From contig NZ_NPGA01000007.1 in the NCBI RefSeq assembly GCF_002259485.1, positions 124,001 through 188,000 of the forward strand: a stretch of 64,000 bases of DNA, written 5' to 3'. This DNA is from Rhodococcus sp. 14-1411-2a. GTDB taxonomy: Bacteria; Actinomycetota; Actinomycetes; Mycobacteriales; Mycobacteriaceae. The notes below the pieces were generated by a model. It did not search any database. It was not told the DNA's origin and saw only the letters and a program-made list of their open reading frames with translations. Numbering within the stretch: position 1 is the stretch's first letter; each line of letters begins with the position of its first letter. Position numbers and translations under genes: made by a program. This document shows, piece by piece, positions 27,632 to 38,291 of this stretch.

Positions 27632-28273
27632 ATGGGACAGCTTGTTCGGGTACAGAACTTCACCGTGTCGAGCGACGGAATCGCTGCGGGGGTCGACCAG
27701 AGCTTCGAGAGCCCGTTCGGACTCGACCATCTGGCCCTGATGGGGTGGTACTTCGGCACCGCCAGCTTCACTGGAAACGCCGGTTCGGGTGGTAGTCGCG
27801 GACTCGACGACTACTTCGCCCGCGACTTCGCGAACAACATCGGTGCCGAGATCATGGGCCGGCACAAGTTCGGACCCCAACGCGGACCGTGGACCGACCA
27901 CGAATGGCAGGGCTGGTGGGGTGACGAGCCGCCGTTCCACACGCCAGTCTTTGTGCTCACCCACCACGAGCGACCCTCGATCACGCTCTCCGACACAACG
28001 TTTCACTTTGTCGACGGGGAGCCCTCCGAAGTACTGAAGCAAGCAAAGGAGGCGGCCGACGGTAGGGACGTGCGACTCGGCGGCGGCGTCACCAGTATTC
28101 GGGAATTCCTCGACGCCGATCTCGTCGACACCATGCACATCGTCGTCTCGCCCATCGAATTCGGCTCGGGCCTGAAGCTGTGGGATTCACCCGACGAGTT
28201 GAACGACAGATTCGAGCACGAGATCGTCCCCAGTAGCAGCGGCATCACTCATCACTTGTTCTGGCGCAGGTAG
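27632..28273 (+). CDS. RibD C-terminal/dihydrofolate reductase-like protein
   Basis: 213 residues with the DHFR-like fold of the RibD_C family: VQNFTVSSDGIAAG at the start, then the pterin/NADPH-type elements MGRHKFGP, PVFVLTHHERPS, FVDGE and VRLGGGVTSIREFLDADLVDTMHIVVSPIEFGSG. Stand-alone members are reductases of unknown substrate. The gene is a single unit between two palindromic intergenic repeats and is absent from the mycobacterial version of this neighbourhood as I know it. Confidence 0.82.
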   Translation: MGQLVRVQNFTVSSDGIAAGVDQSFESPFGLDHLALMGWYFGTASFTGNAGSGGSRGLDDYFARDFANNIGAEIMGRHKFGPQRGPWTDHEWQGWWGDEPPFHTPVFVLTHHERPSITLSDTTFHFVDGEPSEVLKQAKEAADGRDVRLGGGVTSIREFLDADLVDTMHIVVSPIEFGSGLKLWDSPDELNDRFEHEIVPSSSGITHHLFWRR

Positions 28274-28280
28274 CCGGGCC

Positions 28281-28331
28281 GGATCAATGCGACTTTGTTG
28301 CACTCTGACCGACTGAACCCCACATTGATCC
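28281..28331. repeat. Palindromic intergenic repeat downstream of the ribD-like gene
   Basis: GGATCAATG and its perfect complement CATTGATCC are 33 bases apart. The interior shares TCTGACC and the general layout with the element at 27442–27560. It lies between the convergent ribD-like and mazG genes and could also act as a terminator. Confidence 0.5.
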
Positions 28332-28380
28332 CAACCCGAGGGACGAGGGTAGGGAGAGAGGGTGGGCGGCGGCGGGGCAG

Positions 28381-29295
28381 TCAGCCTCGCAGACCCCAGT
28401 GTTCGATCCAGTCGAGTGCGGACATCTCCCCCGGCCCGATGCCTGCGTTGCGGGCCGAGGCTTCGGCATTACGGATCAACGCAGCGAAATCCAGTACCCG
28501 ACGCCTCAGCAGGTCCTCGGCACTGTCTCCTCCGTGTGAGTGGTCGATCCCGATGTGTACGACGCGTAGGCCGTCGGGGATCAGCTCGTCGGGCAGGCCT
28601 GCCTTGGTGGCCCGTCCGATCACTTTCTGCGCCAGGGCGAGTGACGGCTGAGACAGGGCGATTCCGTCGACGCAGGATCCGCGTGCCTTCTCCGACGCCT
28701 TCTTCTCTTCCCAGGCTCGCTCTTGTTCGGCGATGTCGATGGGGCCATTGCCCGTTCGACCGAGGTGCGGGCTGCGGTGGGTGAGCTTGGCTACCAGTCC
28801 TGCGGCGACGTCGTCGACATCGAACGCGTTCTCGGCGGCATCCTGAGCAATTCTGGAATGGAACAGCACCTGCAGCAACAGGTCTCCGAGTTCTTCGCGC
28901 AAGTCCACCAGGTTGCCCGCGGCGATCGCGTCGAGCAGCTCGTACGTTTCTTCCAGCAGGTAGCCGCGCAGCGACTCGTGGGTCTGCTGCGCTTCCCATC
29001 CGCCGAGGGTGCGGAGCCGATCCATCAGCCGGACCGCTGCGATGAGGTCGTCACCGGGCAGCTTCTCGGCGGCGATGACCCGTTCTCCGCGTGCAATCCG
29101 TTCCTGGACGTCGGGGTTGGCGGGATCGGTACTCACCAGCACCGCGTCGACGGCGTCGGGCGCAGCGGTTCCCGAGAAGAGCCACCGCACTCGCACCGGC
29201 ACTTCTTCGGTGAATTGCACTGCACCGCCGAGGAATTCGACAGCATCAACCGGCACTTGCGTGGGCCGAACAGGGTCGAGCAGAACTACCGTCAC
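28381..29295 (-). CDS. mazG: MazG nucleoside triphosphate pyrophosphohydrolase
   Basis: 304 residues. The MazG core in the middle shows SLRGYLLEETYELLDAI followed by LREELGDLLLQVLFHS, the ExxE…ExxD metal motif. The N-terminal 80 residues form the extra domain seen in the Rv1021 type. It hydrolyses NTPs and oxidised dNTPs to monophosphates, limiting mutation under stress. It directly follows mfd (2-base gap), so the two are one transcription unit as in mycobacteria. Confidence 0.93.
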   Translation of the reverse strand: MTVVLLDPVRPTQVPVDAVEFLGGAVQFTEEVPVRVRWLFSGTAAPDAVDAVLVSTDPANPDVQERIARGERVIAAEKLPGDDLIAAVRLMDRLRTLGGWEAQQTHESLRGYLLEETYELLDAIAAGNLVDLREELGDLLLQVLFHSRIAQDAAENAFDVDDVAAGLVAKLTHRSPHLGRTGNGPIDIAEQERAWEEKKASEKARGSCVDGIALSQPSLALAQKVIGRATKAGLPDELIPDGLRVVHIGIDHSHGGDSAEDLLRRRVLDFAALIRNAEASARNAGIGPGEMSALDWIEHWGLRG

Positions 29296-29297
29296 CG

Positions 29298-32200
29298 CTA
29301 CACCCCCACTGTTTGCTCCAACAACACCGACCGAGATGGCTTACCGTCCAAGGATAGGATGAGATCGGCGATGAACTGCACCAATTCGACGTCGCGTACG
29401 CGCGCCGCCCCCACTCCGCCGCCTTCGACGCGCGGCAGTGGCAACTGCACCACACCGGTGGTGGCCCGGTAGGCAGCGCTCGGGTAAAGCCGCTTGAGGC
29501 GGATCTGCTTGGAGTCGGGCAAATCCATCGGAGCCAGCTTCACCTGCGTTCCGGCAACATTGACGTCTGTCAGGCCGTATTCCTTGGCGATCAGCCGCAG
29601 CTTGGCGATGGAGACCAGTCGGCCCACCTCCTCGGGCAGCGGACCGTACCGGTCGACGAGTTCTTCGATGACCGCGTCGATGCCCTCGGAATCGGCTGCC
29701 GCAGCGAGCTTTCGGTAACCCTCGAGGCGCAACCGATCGCTGGTGACGTAGTCGGGTGGAATGTTGGCGTCGACGGGAAGGTCGATGCGCACTTCCTTGG
29801 GGGCTTCGTCGGTGGTGATGGGCTTTCCGTCGGCGGCCGCGCGGTACGCCTCGACCGCTTCACCGACGAGCCGCACGTACAGGTCGAATCCGACGCCTGC
29901 GACGTGGCCGGACTGCTCGGCTCCCAGAACGTTTCCGGCACCGCGGATTTCGAGGTCCTTCATCGCCACCGCCATACCGGCACCGAGGTCGGAGTTCTGC
30001 GAGATGGTCGCCAATCGGTCGTAGGCCGTTTCGGTGAGCGGCTTCTCGGGCGGGTACAGGAAGTACGCGTAACCACGCTCGCGGCTACGGCCCACTCGAC
30101 CGCGCAGCTGATGCAACTGGGACAGGCCGAGCGAATCGGATCGCTCCACGATCAGGGTGTTGGCGTTGGAGATGTCGAGGCCCGTCTCGATGATGGTGGT
30201 ACACACCAGGACGTCGGTCTCGCGCTGCCAGAACCCTTGCACGGTGCGCTCGAGTGTTTCCTCGTTCATCTGCCCGTGCGCCGTCGCCACCCTGGCCTCC
30301 GGGACCAGATCGCGAATCTTCTTGGCGGCCTTGTCGATCGAGCTGACTCGGTTGTGCACGAAGAACACCTGGCCATCGCGCAGCAGCTCACGCCGGATGG
30401 CCGCGGCGACCTGCTTGTCGTTGTACGCACCCACGTAGGTGAGCACCGGGTGCCGCTCCTCCGGCGGAGTGAGAATGGTCGACATCTCACGGATTCCGGC
30501 GAGACTCATCTCGAGTGTTCGCGGAATCGGAGTGGCAGACATCGTCAGGACGTCGACGTGGGTTCGGAGCGACTTGATGTGCTCCTTGTGCTCGACGCCG
30601 AAGCGCTGCTCCTCGTCGACGATGACCAGACCGAGGTCCTTCCAGGCGACACCGGTCTGCAGCAACCGGTGCGTACCGACGACGATGTCGACCGTACCGT
30701 CGGCCAGCCCGGCCATGACCTCCTTGGACTCGGAGCCGTGAGTGAAGCGAGAGAGCCCTTTCACCGTCACCGGGAACGACGCCATCCGAGCGGTGAAGGT
30801 CTGCAGATGTTGTTGCGCCAGAAGCGTTGTCGGCACCAGCACGGCGACCTGCTTGCCGTCCTGCACCGCCTTGAACGCGGCGCGAACCGCGATCTCGGTC
30901 TTGCCGTAGCCGACGTCACCGAGGATGACGCGGTCCATCGGAACCGCCTTCTCCATGTCGGCCTTGACGTCGGTGATGGCCGTCATCTGGTCGACCGTCT
31001 CGGTGAAGCCGAACGCATCTTCCATTTCGAGCTGCCACGGGGTGTCGGGTCCGAAAGCGTGTCCGGGTGCGGCCTGGCGAGCAGCGTACAGCTGCACGAG
31101 TTCGCCGGCGATCTCGCGAACTGCCTTGCGCGCCTTGCGTTTGGTGTTGGCCCAGTCGGATCCGCCGAGCTTGCTCAGAGACGGCAGCTCACCACCGACG
31201 TAACGCGAGAGCTGATCGAGCGAGTCCATCGGCACGAAGAGTCGGTCTCCGGGATGGCCACGCTTGCTGGGTGCGTACTCGACGACGAGGTATTCGCGTC
31301 GGGCACCACCGATGGTGCGCTCGACCATCTCGACGAATCGACCGATGCCGTGCTGATCGTGCACGACGCTGTCGCCGGCGACGAGGGCAAGCGGATCGAC
31401 CTGATTGCGACGCTTCGCCGGGAGCTTGCGCCCCTCGCCCGCTGCGGCCACACGGTTGCCGGTCAGATCGCTCTCGGTGACGACCACGAGTTTCGCGTCG
31501 GGAAAGACCAGGCCGTCGTGCAACGAACCGCACAGGACGTTCACGACGTCGGCGACCGGGACCGCACCGGAATCGAGATGTGCCGCAGGCACTTCGGCCT
31601 CAGCGAGACGTTCGATGATGCGGGTGGCGGTACCTGCACCGGCCACCGAGATGACCGCACGACCACCGGTGGCGATATGCGCCCGCAGCGTCGCGAACAG
31701 GGCCGTCAGCGCCTCCTCGGACCCACGAACCTCCGGGACCGAATCGACGGCGAGCTCGACTTCCTCACCGTTGCCGGATGCCAACGGGCTGATGGTCCAC
31801 CACGGACGGCCGTGCACCTGCGCCGATTCACGAACCTGTCGAAGCGAACGGTACGCAGAGGCACCGAGATCGAGAGACGCACCTTCGAGGCTGGACGTAT
31901 CGAGGGTGGAGGTATCGAGCGGCGCAGCTCCACCGATCGATGCTGCCGTCCAGGACGCTTCGAGGAATTCCTGGCCTGTGCGCACCAGATCTGTTGCGCG
32001 CGTTCGGATTCGCTCGGGGTCGCAGAGCAACACGTGTGTTCCTGCGGGGAGGGTGTCGGCGAGCAATTGCAACTCACCCGGCTGCAGTAGCGGCAGCAGC
32101 GCCTCCATGCCCTCCACCGGGACACCGGCGGACAGCTTGTCGAGCATCTCGACCAACGCGGTGTCGCCGGCATTGTCGGCTGCGAGAACCGCGGCGCGGT

Positions 32201-32993
32201 CGCGGACTTCCTGGGTGAGAAGCAGTTCGCGGCACGGCGGAGCGATGACGAGATCGACCTCGTGATCGGGCAACGAGCGCTGATCGGAGACCGCGAACGC
32301 GCGGAGTTCGGTGATCTCGTCGCCCCAGAATTCCACGCGCACCGGGTGATCTGCCGTCGGCGAAAACAGGTCGAGGATGCCGCCGCGGACGGCGAACTCG
32401 CCGCGCTTGCCGACCATGTCCACGCGCAGGTAGCCGAACTCGACGAGTCGGTGGATCAGGCCGTCGAAGTCGATGTCCAGGCCGACCTTCAGGGTCACGG
32501 GTTCGATCTCGCCGAGACCGGGTGCCATGGGCTGCACCAACGAGCGGACCGTGGTGACGATGACGCGCAGAGGATCGCCGTAATCGGTGTCACCGGGGCG
32601 AGCCAGCCGACGGAGAACATCCAGTCGCTTGCCGACGGTGTCGGCGCTCGGTGAGAGTCGCTCGTGCGGAAGCGTCTCCCACGACGGGAACATGACTACG
32701 CCGCCGCCGAGGATCTGGCGGAGTTCGTCGGTGAGATCGTCCGCTTCACGCCCGGTGGCGGTGACGATCAACAGCTGGGTGTGCTGCGCGATCGCGGCGG
32801 CGACGAACGGGCGAACCGAGTGCGGTCCGATGAGTGTGTGTTCGGCGGTTCCGATCGCGTCTGCGACGGCCACCATGGCCGAATCGGTCAGCGCGACGCT
32901 GGCCAGACCCGAGAGTTGCAGCGCCGCGTCGGGAACGATCGGGGCCGGCCCGGATGCAGAAATGGCAGGCAGAGAATCGGAAGACAACAGCAA
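29298..32993 (-). CDS. mfd: Transcription-repair coupling factor Mfd
   Basis: 1231 residues, the usual length. The UvrB-like N-terminal modules are followed by the CarD-like RNA-polymerase-binding domain ([15 protein letters not shown]…). The RecG-type helicase core comes next, with GDVGYGKTE (Walker A), IVDEEQRFG (motif II) and a C-terminal TRCF domain. Mfd pushes stalled RNA polymerase off damage and recruits UvrA. Long antisense frames over this gene are GC-driven shadows. Confidence 0.97.
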   Translation of the reverse strand: MLLSSDSLPAISASGPAPIVPDAALQLSGLASVALTDSAMVAVADAIGTAEHTLIGPHSVRPFVAAAIAQHTQLLIVTATGREADDLTDELRQILGGGVVMFPSWETLPHERLSPSADTVGKRLDVLRRLARPGDTDYGDPLRVIVTTVRSLVQPMAPGLGEIEPVTLKVGLDIDFDGLIHRLVEFGYLRVDMVGKRGEFAVRGGILDLFSPTADHPVRVEFWGDEITELRAFAVSDQRSLPDHEVDLVIAPPCRELLLTQEVRDRAAVLAADNAGDTALVEMLDKLSAGVPVEGMEALLPLLQPGELQLLADTLPAGTHVLLCDPERIRTRATDLVRTGQEFLEASWTAASIGGAAPLDTSTLDTSSLEGASLDLGASAYRSLRQVRESAQVHGRPWWTISPLASGNGEEVELAVDSVPEVRGSEEALTALFATLRAHIATGGRAVISVAGAGTATRIIERLAEAEVPAAHLDSGAVPVADVVNVLCGSLHDGLVFPDAKLVVVTESDLTGNRVAAAGEGRKLPAKRRNQVDPLALVAGDSVVHDQHGIGRFVEMVERTIGGARREYLVVEYAPSKRGHPGDRLFVPMDSLDQLSRYVGGELPSLSKLGGSDWANTKRKARKAVREIAGELVQLYAARQAAPGHAFGPDTPWQLEMEDAFGFTETVDQMTAITDVKADMEKAVPMDRVILGDVGYGKTEIAVRAAFKAVQDGKQVAVLVPTTLLAQQHLQTFTARMASFPVTVKGLSRFTHGSESKEVMAGLADGTVDIVVGTHRLLQTGVAWKDLGLVIVDEEQRFGVEHKEHIKSLRTHVDVLTMSATPIPRTLEMSLAGIREMSTILTPPEERHPVLTYVGAYNDKQVAAAIRRELLRDGQVFFVHNRVSSIDKAAKKIRDLVPEARVATAHGQMNEETLERTVQGFWQRETDVLVCTTIIETGLDISNANTLIVERSDSLGLSQLHQLRGRVGRSRERGYAYFLYPPEKPLTETAYDRLATISQNSDLGAGMAVAMKDLEIRGAGNVLGAEQSGHVAGVGFDLYVRLVGEAVEAYRAAADGKPITTDEAPKEVRIDLPVDANIPPDYVTSDRLRLEGYRKLAAAADSEGIDAVIEELVDRYGPLPEEVGRLVSIAKLRLIAKEYGLTDVNVAGTQVKLAPMDLPDSKQIRLKRLYPSAAYRATTGVVQLPLPRVEGGGVGAARVRDVELVQFIADLILSLDGKPSRSVLLEQTVGV

Positions 32994-33065
32994 TGCTCCT
33001 AGAAGCGATTCGAGGCGACGGCTGCATACGCACAGTCCTGAGCGAGTCTATGGGAGCACACCGAC

Positions 33066-33092
33066 AGCCCGGCAGGCGGGAGACGCCGGGCT
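33066..33092 (-). terminator. Hairpin between the ScbR-like gene and mfd
   Basis: AGCCCGGC and its perfect complement GCCGGGCT enclose an 11-base loop, about 110 bases after the stop of the ScbR-like gene (transcribed leftward). There is no T run. It may separate that gene from mfd. Confidence 0.35.
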
Positions 33093-33203
33093 CGTCGACG
33101 GCAAGGCCCCACCTCTATCCCGACGCCTCACATGCGATCAACGGTGAATACCCGGATCGACTGCGCGACGACGTAGCGGCTTTCGTTGCGAAGAACTCGT
33201 GAG

Positions 33204-33848
33204 TTACGGGCCGAAGCGGATGACTCGACGCGCCGCGAACTCGCGGAAGTAGTCCAGCTTGTTGGCGGGAACCAGAGCCGGCAGGAGGTAGTACCAGAGA
33301 CGCTCCATGCGCGACGGCAGTTCCTCGGTGGTGGAGGTGGCAACCGCAACCATGTGCACGCCGGCCAGGATCTCGAGTACGAGCGAACCGATGGTGCGCG
33401 AATCCGAGTTGGGGTCGATGTCGCCCTGCGCGATGGCCTTGGCGGCGAGCTTGTCGAACGAATCGCTCCACCCGGCCATGACATTGCCTTCGGTGCCGCG
33501 GTAATCGCCGATCTGATGGCTCAGCCGGAGCATAGCCGAGACCATGGGGTCGCTGACCGAAAGGTCGACGACGATGTAGGAGATGCCGATCGCCGCCTCG
33601 AGTGCGGGGATGCGACCGTCGTTGAACTGCATGCACGCAGTGGTCAGCCGAGCGTTGCCCTCGTCGATGACCGCACGTGCGAGCTCTTCCTTGGAACCGA
33701 AGTGGAAGTACAGAGCGCCTTTGGTGACCTGGGACTGAGAGATGATTTCGCTGAGACTCGCGTTCGCGTACCCCAGGCGCAGAAATACGTTCGCTGCGCC
33801 CGCGAGCACGGTGTCGCGGGTTATTTCAGCGCGGGCCTGCCTGACCAT
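33204..33848 (-). CDS. TetR-family regulator of the gamma-butyrolactone receptor type
   Basis: 214 residues. The N-terminus, MVRQARAEITRDTVLAGAANVFLRLGYANASLSEIISQSQVTKGALYFHFGSKEELARAVID, closely follows the ArpA/ScbR pattern (ARAxxTRxxVLxxAAxVFxxxGYxxAxLSEI…VTKGALYFHFxSKEELA). Those proteins repress secondary-metabolism or signalling genes until a butyrolactone binds. No AfsA-type synthase or metabolite gene is nearby, so the ligand is unknown. It lies between mfd and the conserved Rv1019-like TetR and is an addition to the mycobacterial order. Confidence 0.8.
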   Translation of the reverse strand: MVRQARAEITRDTVLAGAANVFLRLGYANASLSEIISQSQVTKGALYFHFGSKEELARAVIDEGNARLTTACMQFNDGRIPALEAAIGISYIVVDLSVSDPMVSAMLRLSHQIGDYRGTEGNVMAGWSDSFDKLAAKAIAQGDIDPNSDSRTIGSLVLEILAGVHMVAVATSTTEELPSRMERLWYYLLPALVPANKLDYFREFAARRVIRFGP

Positions 33849-34037
33849 GGGATCCGCCTTCGCAATTCTGAACTGCCACTGCGCAAATTACGCCCGAACG
33901 GTACCACTGACTTGCTTTACGTCTCGTGCCAACATGCATCGGTCCGATCGAGCCTTACGCCGTGTGTGACACAGCTCTCATGGCCGACAAAGGGGACGAT
34001 ACCCCCTCTTTCACCGCGAAGAGACGAAACCGAGTTC

Positions 34038-34676
34038 TCATTCCTCGGTCAATCGAGGGTCGGCCTCCAGATTCGTCAGCCCGTTCCAGCACAGGTTGAC
34101 CACATGCGCCGCAACCACTTCTTTCGACGGTGTTCGCACGTCGAGCCACCACTGTGCCGTCATCGACACCATTCCGACCAGCGCCTGGGCGTACATCGGC
34201 GCGAACTCGGGATCGAGTCCGCGGCGTGAGAAATCCCCGGCCAGCATGTGCCCGACGCGACCGATGGCCTCGTTGAGCAACGACGAGTACTTGCCGTCCT
34301 CGGCAGCCGCAGGGGAATCGCGCACGAGAATGCGGAAACCGTCGGTGCGGTCCTCGATGTAGGTGAGTAGTGCAAGCGCGACACGTTCGACGCGAATCCG
34401 CGAGCGATTGAGGTCGAGTGATTTGGTGATCATGCCGAGAAGCGTCGACATCTCCCGATCGACGATGACGGCGTAGAGACCTTCCTTACCGCCGAAGTGC
34501 TCGTAGACGACCGGCTTGGACACGTTCGCGCGCCCGGCGATCTCCTCGACCGACGCGGCCTCGTACCCGCGTTCGGCGAACAGCGTGCGCCCCACCTCGA
34601 TCAACTGCTCGCGCCGTTGCGTTCCTGTCATTCGGACTCGAGGTGTGCGTTCCTGCTCCGAGGCTGCGCCTGTCAT
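34038..34676 (-). CDS. TetR-family regulator (Rv1019-like)
   Basis: 212 residues. A helix-turn-helix at about 20–65 reads RREQLIEVGRTLFAERGYEAASVEEIAGRANVSKPVVYEHFGGKEGLYAVIVDRE. The C-terminal domain includes FRILVRDSPAAAEDGKYSSLLNEAI and MVSMTAQWWLDVR. A start at the internal ATG (about residue 16) is also possible. The position beside mfd/glmU matches Rv1019, an autorepressor next to mfd. Target genes and ligand are unknown. Confidence 0.85.
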   Translation of the reverse strand: MTGAASEQERTPRVRMTGTQRREQLIEVGRTLFAERGYEAASVEEIAGRANVSKPVVYEHFGGKEGLYAVIVDREMSTLLGMITKSLDLNRSRIRVERVALALLTYIEDRTDGFRILVRDSPAAAEDGKYSSLLNEAIGRVGHMLAGDFSRRGLDPEFAPMYAQALVGMVSMTAQWWLDVRTPSKEVVAAHVVNLCWNGLTNLEADPRLTEE

Positions 34677-34895
34677 CGAAAACCGCTCCCGTTACCGACC
34701 CTGCATTTTCGACGCCGGACTCGACGCCTCCCCCACACTAACGATGTCCGATCCATCCGTTTGTCCCACCAATCTTCATCGCGGTTCGACTCACCACCAC
34801 CTCGCGTGCGAGGATCGTTGCGCTCAGTGGGAGCGCAGCGGCAAACGAATGAGTCGTTCGATTCGTCGGCCACTGGCGAAACCGCTGGCCGTTTA

Positions 34896-34966
34896 TCCGC
34901 CGTGGTGTAATGGCAGCACCTCTGATTTTGGTTCAGATAGTTCAGGTTCGAGTCCTGGCGGCGGAG
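34896..34966 (+). tRNA. tRNA-Gln (anticodon UUG)
   Basis: 71 bases fold as a clover leaf: acceptor TCCGCCG/CGGCGGA, anticodon stem CTCTGA/TCAGA-type around TTTTGGT with anticodon TTG, and T arm with GGTTCGAGTCC. The discriminator is G; CCA is not encoded. Placement just upstream of glmU is shared with mycobacteria. Confidence 0.93.
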
Positions 34967-35018
34967 CGAGCAACATCATTCGTGCATACCGTCTTCGCGT
35001 TACCGCCTGAGGAGCTCA

Positions 35019-36491
35019 ATGCCTGTGCAGACCGCCGTGGTCGTTCTCGCTGCGGGTGCAGGTACCCGAATGCGGTCGAAGACTCCAAAGGTTCTGCATC
35101 CCCTCGCCGGCCGCACCATGCTCGCGCATGCCCTCCACGCGGCCGCCGACCTGGGTCCCGACCACCTGGTGACCGTCGTCGGACATGATCGCGAACGAGT
35201 GACCGAGGCCGTCCAGGACCTCGCGGCCACCTTCGGGCGCACGATTCACACCGCAGTCCAGGATCGCCAGCTCGGCACCGGACATGCCGTGCAGTGCGGC
35301 CTGGCCGCACTGCCCGACGATTTCGAGGGCACGATCCTCGTCACCGCCGCCGACGTGCCCCTGCTCGACGGCCACACTCTCAAAGCTCTGCTCGACGAGC
35401 ACCTGAGCGCCCCCAGGCCCGCTGCCGCCACGGTGCTGACCTTCGTCCCGGACGATGCGAACGGCTACGGCCGTATCGTCCGCACCGACGACGGCGAGGT
35501 GGCCGAGATCGTCGAGCACGCCGACGCCACCCCGGCCCAGGTGCTGATCGGTGAGGTCAACTCCGGCGTCTACGCGTTCGACGCCGTGGCGCTGCGTACC
35601 GCCCTGGGCAAACTCAGCACCGCGAACGCCCAGCACGAGCTGTATCTGACCGACGTCGTCAAGATCAGCAAGGCCGACGGCAAAGCCGTCTACGGCACCC
35701 AGCTCGCCGATCCCGATCTGGTGGTGGGCGTCAACGACCGCGTCCAGCTGGCGCACGTCACCTCCGTGTTGAACCGTCACATCGTCGAACGACATATGCG
35801 GGCAGGCGTCACCGTCGTCGATCCATCGACCACCTGGATCGACATCGACGTCACCCTCGGCGCGGACGTCCGCATCGAACCCGGCGTCCAGCTCCACGGC
35901 AAGACCCACATCGCCGACGACGCGGTCGTCGGACCGGACTCGACCCTGCGTGACGTCGAGATCGGCGAGCGCGCGTCGGTCGTGCGCACCCACGCCGAGC
36001 AGGCCGTGATCGGACCGGATGCCACCGTCGGACCGTTCACGTACCTGCGTCCCGGCACGGTCCTGGGCGAGGGCGGCAAACTCGGTGCCTACGTGGAGAC
36101 CAAGAACGCGACGATCGGCCGCAACACCAAGGTCCCGCACCTGACCTACGTCGGCGATGCCACGATCGGCGACCACAGCAACATCGGTTGCTCCAACGTC
36201 TTCGCCAACTACGACGGCGTCAACAAGAGCCGCACGGAAATCGGATCCCATGTGCGGACCGGTTCCGACTCGACGTTCGTCGCTCCCGTTCATGTGGGCG
36301 ACGGCGCTTACACCGGTGCAGGAACAGTGGTTCGGGACGATGTTCCTCCCGGCGCGCTGGCCGTCTCCGGTGGCAAGCAACGCAATATCGAAGGCTGGGT
36401 CATCGACAACAGGCCCGGAACCGAAGCTGCGAAAGCAGCGGCGCTCGCAGATCGTGATCGGCAAGAACAAAAGGACGGCGAAGAGCAGTGA
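35019..36491 (+). CDS. glmU: Bifunctional UDP-GlcNAc pyrophosphorylase / GlcN-1-P acetyltransferase
   Basis: 490 residues. The N-terminal nucleotidyltransferase shows [19 protein letters not shown] and later [10 protein letters not shown]. The C-terminal half is a left-handed beta helix with hexapeptide repeats ([45 protein letters not shown]). Together they make UDP-GlcNAc for peptidoglycan. The TGA stop overlaps the prs GTG start. Confidence 0.96.
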   Translation: MPVQTAVVVLAAGAGTRMRSKTPKVLHPLAGRTMLAHALHAAADLGPDHLVTVVGHDRERVTEAVQDLAATFGRTIHTAVQDRQLGTGHAVQCGLAALPDDFEGTILVTAADVPLLDGHTLKALLDEHLSAPRPAAATVLTFVPDDANGYGRIVRTDDGEVAEIVEHADATPAQVLIGEVNSGVYAFDAVALRTALGKLSTANAQHELYLTDVVKISKADGKAVYGTQLADPDLVVGVNDRVQLAHVTSVLNRHIVERHMRAGVTVVDPSTTWIDIDVTLGADVRIEPGVQLHGKTHIADDAVVGPDSTLRDVEIGERASVVRTHAEQAVIGPDATVGPFTYLRPGTVLGEGGKLGAYVETKNATIGRNTKVPHLTYVGDATIGDHSNIGCSNVFANYDGVNKSRTEIGSHVRTGSDSTFVAPVHVGDGAYTGAGTVVRDDVPPGALAVSGGKQRNIEGWVIDNRPGTEAAKAAALADRDRQEQKDGEEQ

Positions 36492-37471
36492 CCACCCCTA
36501 ATTGGATCGACAACCAGAAGAACCTGATGTTGTTTTCTGGTCGAGCACATCCGGAGTTGGCCGAGCAGGTCGCCAAGGAACTCGGGATCGACGTCACCCC
36601 GCAGACCGCGCGTGACTTCGCCAACGGCGAGATCTTCGTTCGCTTCGAGGAGTCGGTCCGCGGATCGGACGCCTTCGTGCTGCAGTCGCATCCGTTCCCG
36701 CTCAACACGTGGCTGATGGAACAGCTCATCATGATCGACGCGCTCAAGCGCGGATCGGCCAAGCGAATCACCGCGATCCTGCCGTTCTACCCGTACGCGC
36801 GTCAGGACAAGAAGCACCGGGGACGCGAGCCCATCTCCGCTCGTCTGGTCGCTGACCTGCTCAAGACCGCCGGTGCCGACCGCATCATCACCGTCGACCT
36901 GCACACCGATCAGATCCAGGGCTTCTTCGACGGACCCGTCGATCACATGCACGCACACAGCCAGCTCGCCGATCACATCCGGGCGACCTACAGCCTCGAG
37001 CACATCACCGTGGTCTCCCCTGACTCCGGCCGCGTACGCGTCGCCGAGAAGTGGGCCGACTCGTTCGACGGTGCGCCGCTGGCGTTCATCCACAAGACGC
37101 GTGACCCGTTGGTGCCCAACCAGGTCAAGTCCAACCGCGTCGTCGGTGACGTCGAAGGCCGCACCTGCATCCTCATCGACGACATGATCGACACCGGCGG
37201 CACCATCGCCGGTGCCGTGAAGGTGCTCAAAGAAGCCGGAGCCGGTGACGTCGTCATCGCCGCCACCCACGGAGTTCTGTCCCACCCGGCCGCCGAGCGG
37301 CTCGCGAACTGCGGTGCCAAGGAAGTCGTCGTCACCAACACCCTGCCGATCAGTGACGAGAAGCGCTTCGAAACGCTGACCGAGCTCTCGATCGCGCCGC
37401 TGCTGGCTCGCACCATCCGCGAGGTCTTCGAAAACGGCTCCGTCACAAGCTTGTTCAACGGCAGCGCATAG
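36488..37471 (+). CDS. prs: Ribose-phosphate pyrophosphokinase (PRPP synthetase)
   Basis: 327 residues from a GTG that overlaps the glmU stop. Conserved elements are [67 protein letters not shown] and the PRPP loop [10 protein letters not shown]. It makes PRPP for nucleotides, His, Trp and arabinan precursors. The glmU–prs pair is as in mycobacteria, but rplY follows only after about 13 kb of inserted genes. Confidence 0.97.
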   Translation: MTTPNWIDNQKNLMLFSGRAHPELAEQVAKELGIDVTPQTARDFANGEIFVRFEESVRGSDAFVLQSHPFPLNTWLMEQLIMIDALKRGSAKRITAILPFYPYARQDKKHRGREPISARLVADLLKTAGADRIITVDLHTDQIQGFFDGPVDHMHAHSQLADHIRATYSLEHITVVSPDSGRVRVAEKWADSFDGAPLAFIHKTRDPLVPNQVKSNRVVGDVEGRTCILIDDMIDTGGTIAGAVKVLKEAGAGDVVIAATHGVLSHPAAERLANCGAKEVVVTNTLPISDEKRFETLTELSIAPLLARTIREVFENGSVTSLFNGSA

Positions 37472-37479
37472 CCTTTTCG

Positions 37480-37504
37480 GGTCACTCCGCAGGCTCCACT
37501 CCCG
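37480..37504. repeat. Short copy of an interspersed repeat after prs
   Basis: GGTCACTCCGCAGGCTCCAC and the next bases match the core of the repeats at 49139 and 50696 (GGTCGTTCCGCAGGCTCCAT). The following region to 37643 has further inverted repeats, for example CCCGCCCCGC (37524) with GCGGGGCGGG (37607) before TTTC, which may form the prs terminator. Confidence 0.5.
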
Positions 37505-37643
37505 ACCTTCAGGTCTGTTTCACCCCGCCCCGCCCGCTCTCCGTCCGCTCTGCATGAACTACGTCACGTCCGTGACCGGAACCTGCAGCTCGCGAGACGG
37601 GGGTGTGCGGGGCGGGTTTCGTTGTCACCTAAGATGACTCGTC

Positions 37644-38273
37644 GTGATCGACGCAGACTCTCCCCACGGCCCGGCTGGAACTACTACGGTCAGAATTGCC
37701 CGATGGACGCCGGGCGGGTGCGTCTGGTGCGGTAGCACCGACAGCGTCGAGGACTTCCGAAACGAGCCGCGCTGTGGTCTGTGCCGCGAGAAGGAAGCCG
37801 TCATCGACGAGGCCAAGCACTTCATCGGGATGTACGGCCTGCGGCCCCTGGGCGGGACGCTGGCGTCCGAGGACGAGGAGGAGCGCGAGTACCGCGTCAC
37901 CGCTCGGGATGCGCGTGAGGTGCTCAACCGCATTCGGCTCGAGAAGCTGCCCGATCCGGCCGCCGTCCGCAAAGCCTTGCGCCCCAGGGCCGCTGCCGCG
38001 GGCAACGCACCGGCCTCCACGACGTCCGGAACGCCTGCGAAGGCACCGACGAAGAAGTCGCAGGCCGGCGTCACCGGGATCGATGCGATCGAACTGCAGT
38101 CCCGTGTGCAGAAGTTGCTCGGCCAGCTCACCTCCGTCGACGAGCAGATCAGCGCGCTCGACGGCGTGCAGGGCCTGCCGGCACGTGCGCGCATGAAGGA
38201 TCTCGAACGGCAGCGCACCACGGTCCTGTCGACTCTGGCCGCGCTCGAGAAGGCTCGTCGCCGCACCAACTGA
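37644..38273 (+). CDS. Unknown protein with a CxxC pair and coiled coil
   Basis: 209 residues from a GTG. Two Cys pairs near the N-terminus (GGCVWCGS and RCGLCREKE, about residues 26–51) form a probable zinc ribbon. An acidic/basic stretch (ASEDEEEREYRVTARDAREVLNRIRLEKLP) and a Pro/Ala-rich linker follow. The C-terminal 70 residues are heptad-like (IELQSRVQKLLGQLTSVDEQISALDG…LERQRTTVLSTLAALEKARRR), predicted coiled coil. I do not recognise the family. It ends 18 bases before the histidine kinase gene and may belong to the same module. Confidence 0.7.
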   Translation: MIDADSPHGPAGTTTVRIARWTPGGCVWCGSTDSVEDFRNEPRCGLCREKEAVIDEAKHFIGMYGLRPLGGTLASEDEEEREYRVTARDAREVLNRIRLEKLPDPAAVRKALRPRAAAAGNAPASTTSGTPAKAPTKKSQAGVTGIDAIELQSRVQKLLGQLTSVDEQISALDGVQGLPARARMKDLERQRTTVLSTLAALEKARRRTN

Positions 38274-38291
38274 TCCACGTAGTCTGATCGA

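Noticed and set aside
29904-32090. 728-codon open frame on the plus strand over mfd
   Set aside because: It is the exact antisense of mfd, has no motif or ribosome site, and is expected from GC-rich codon use.
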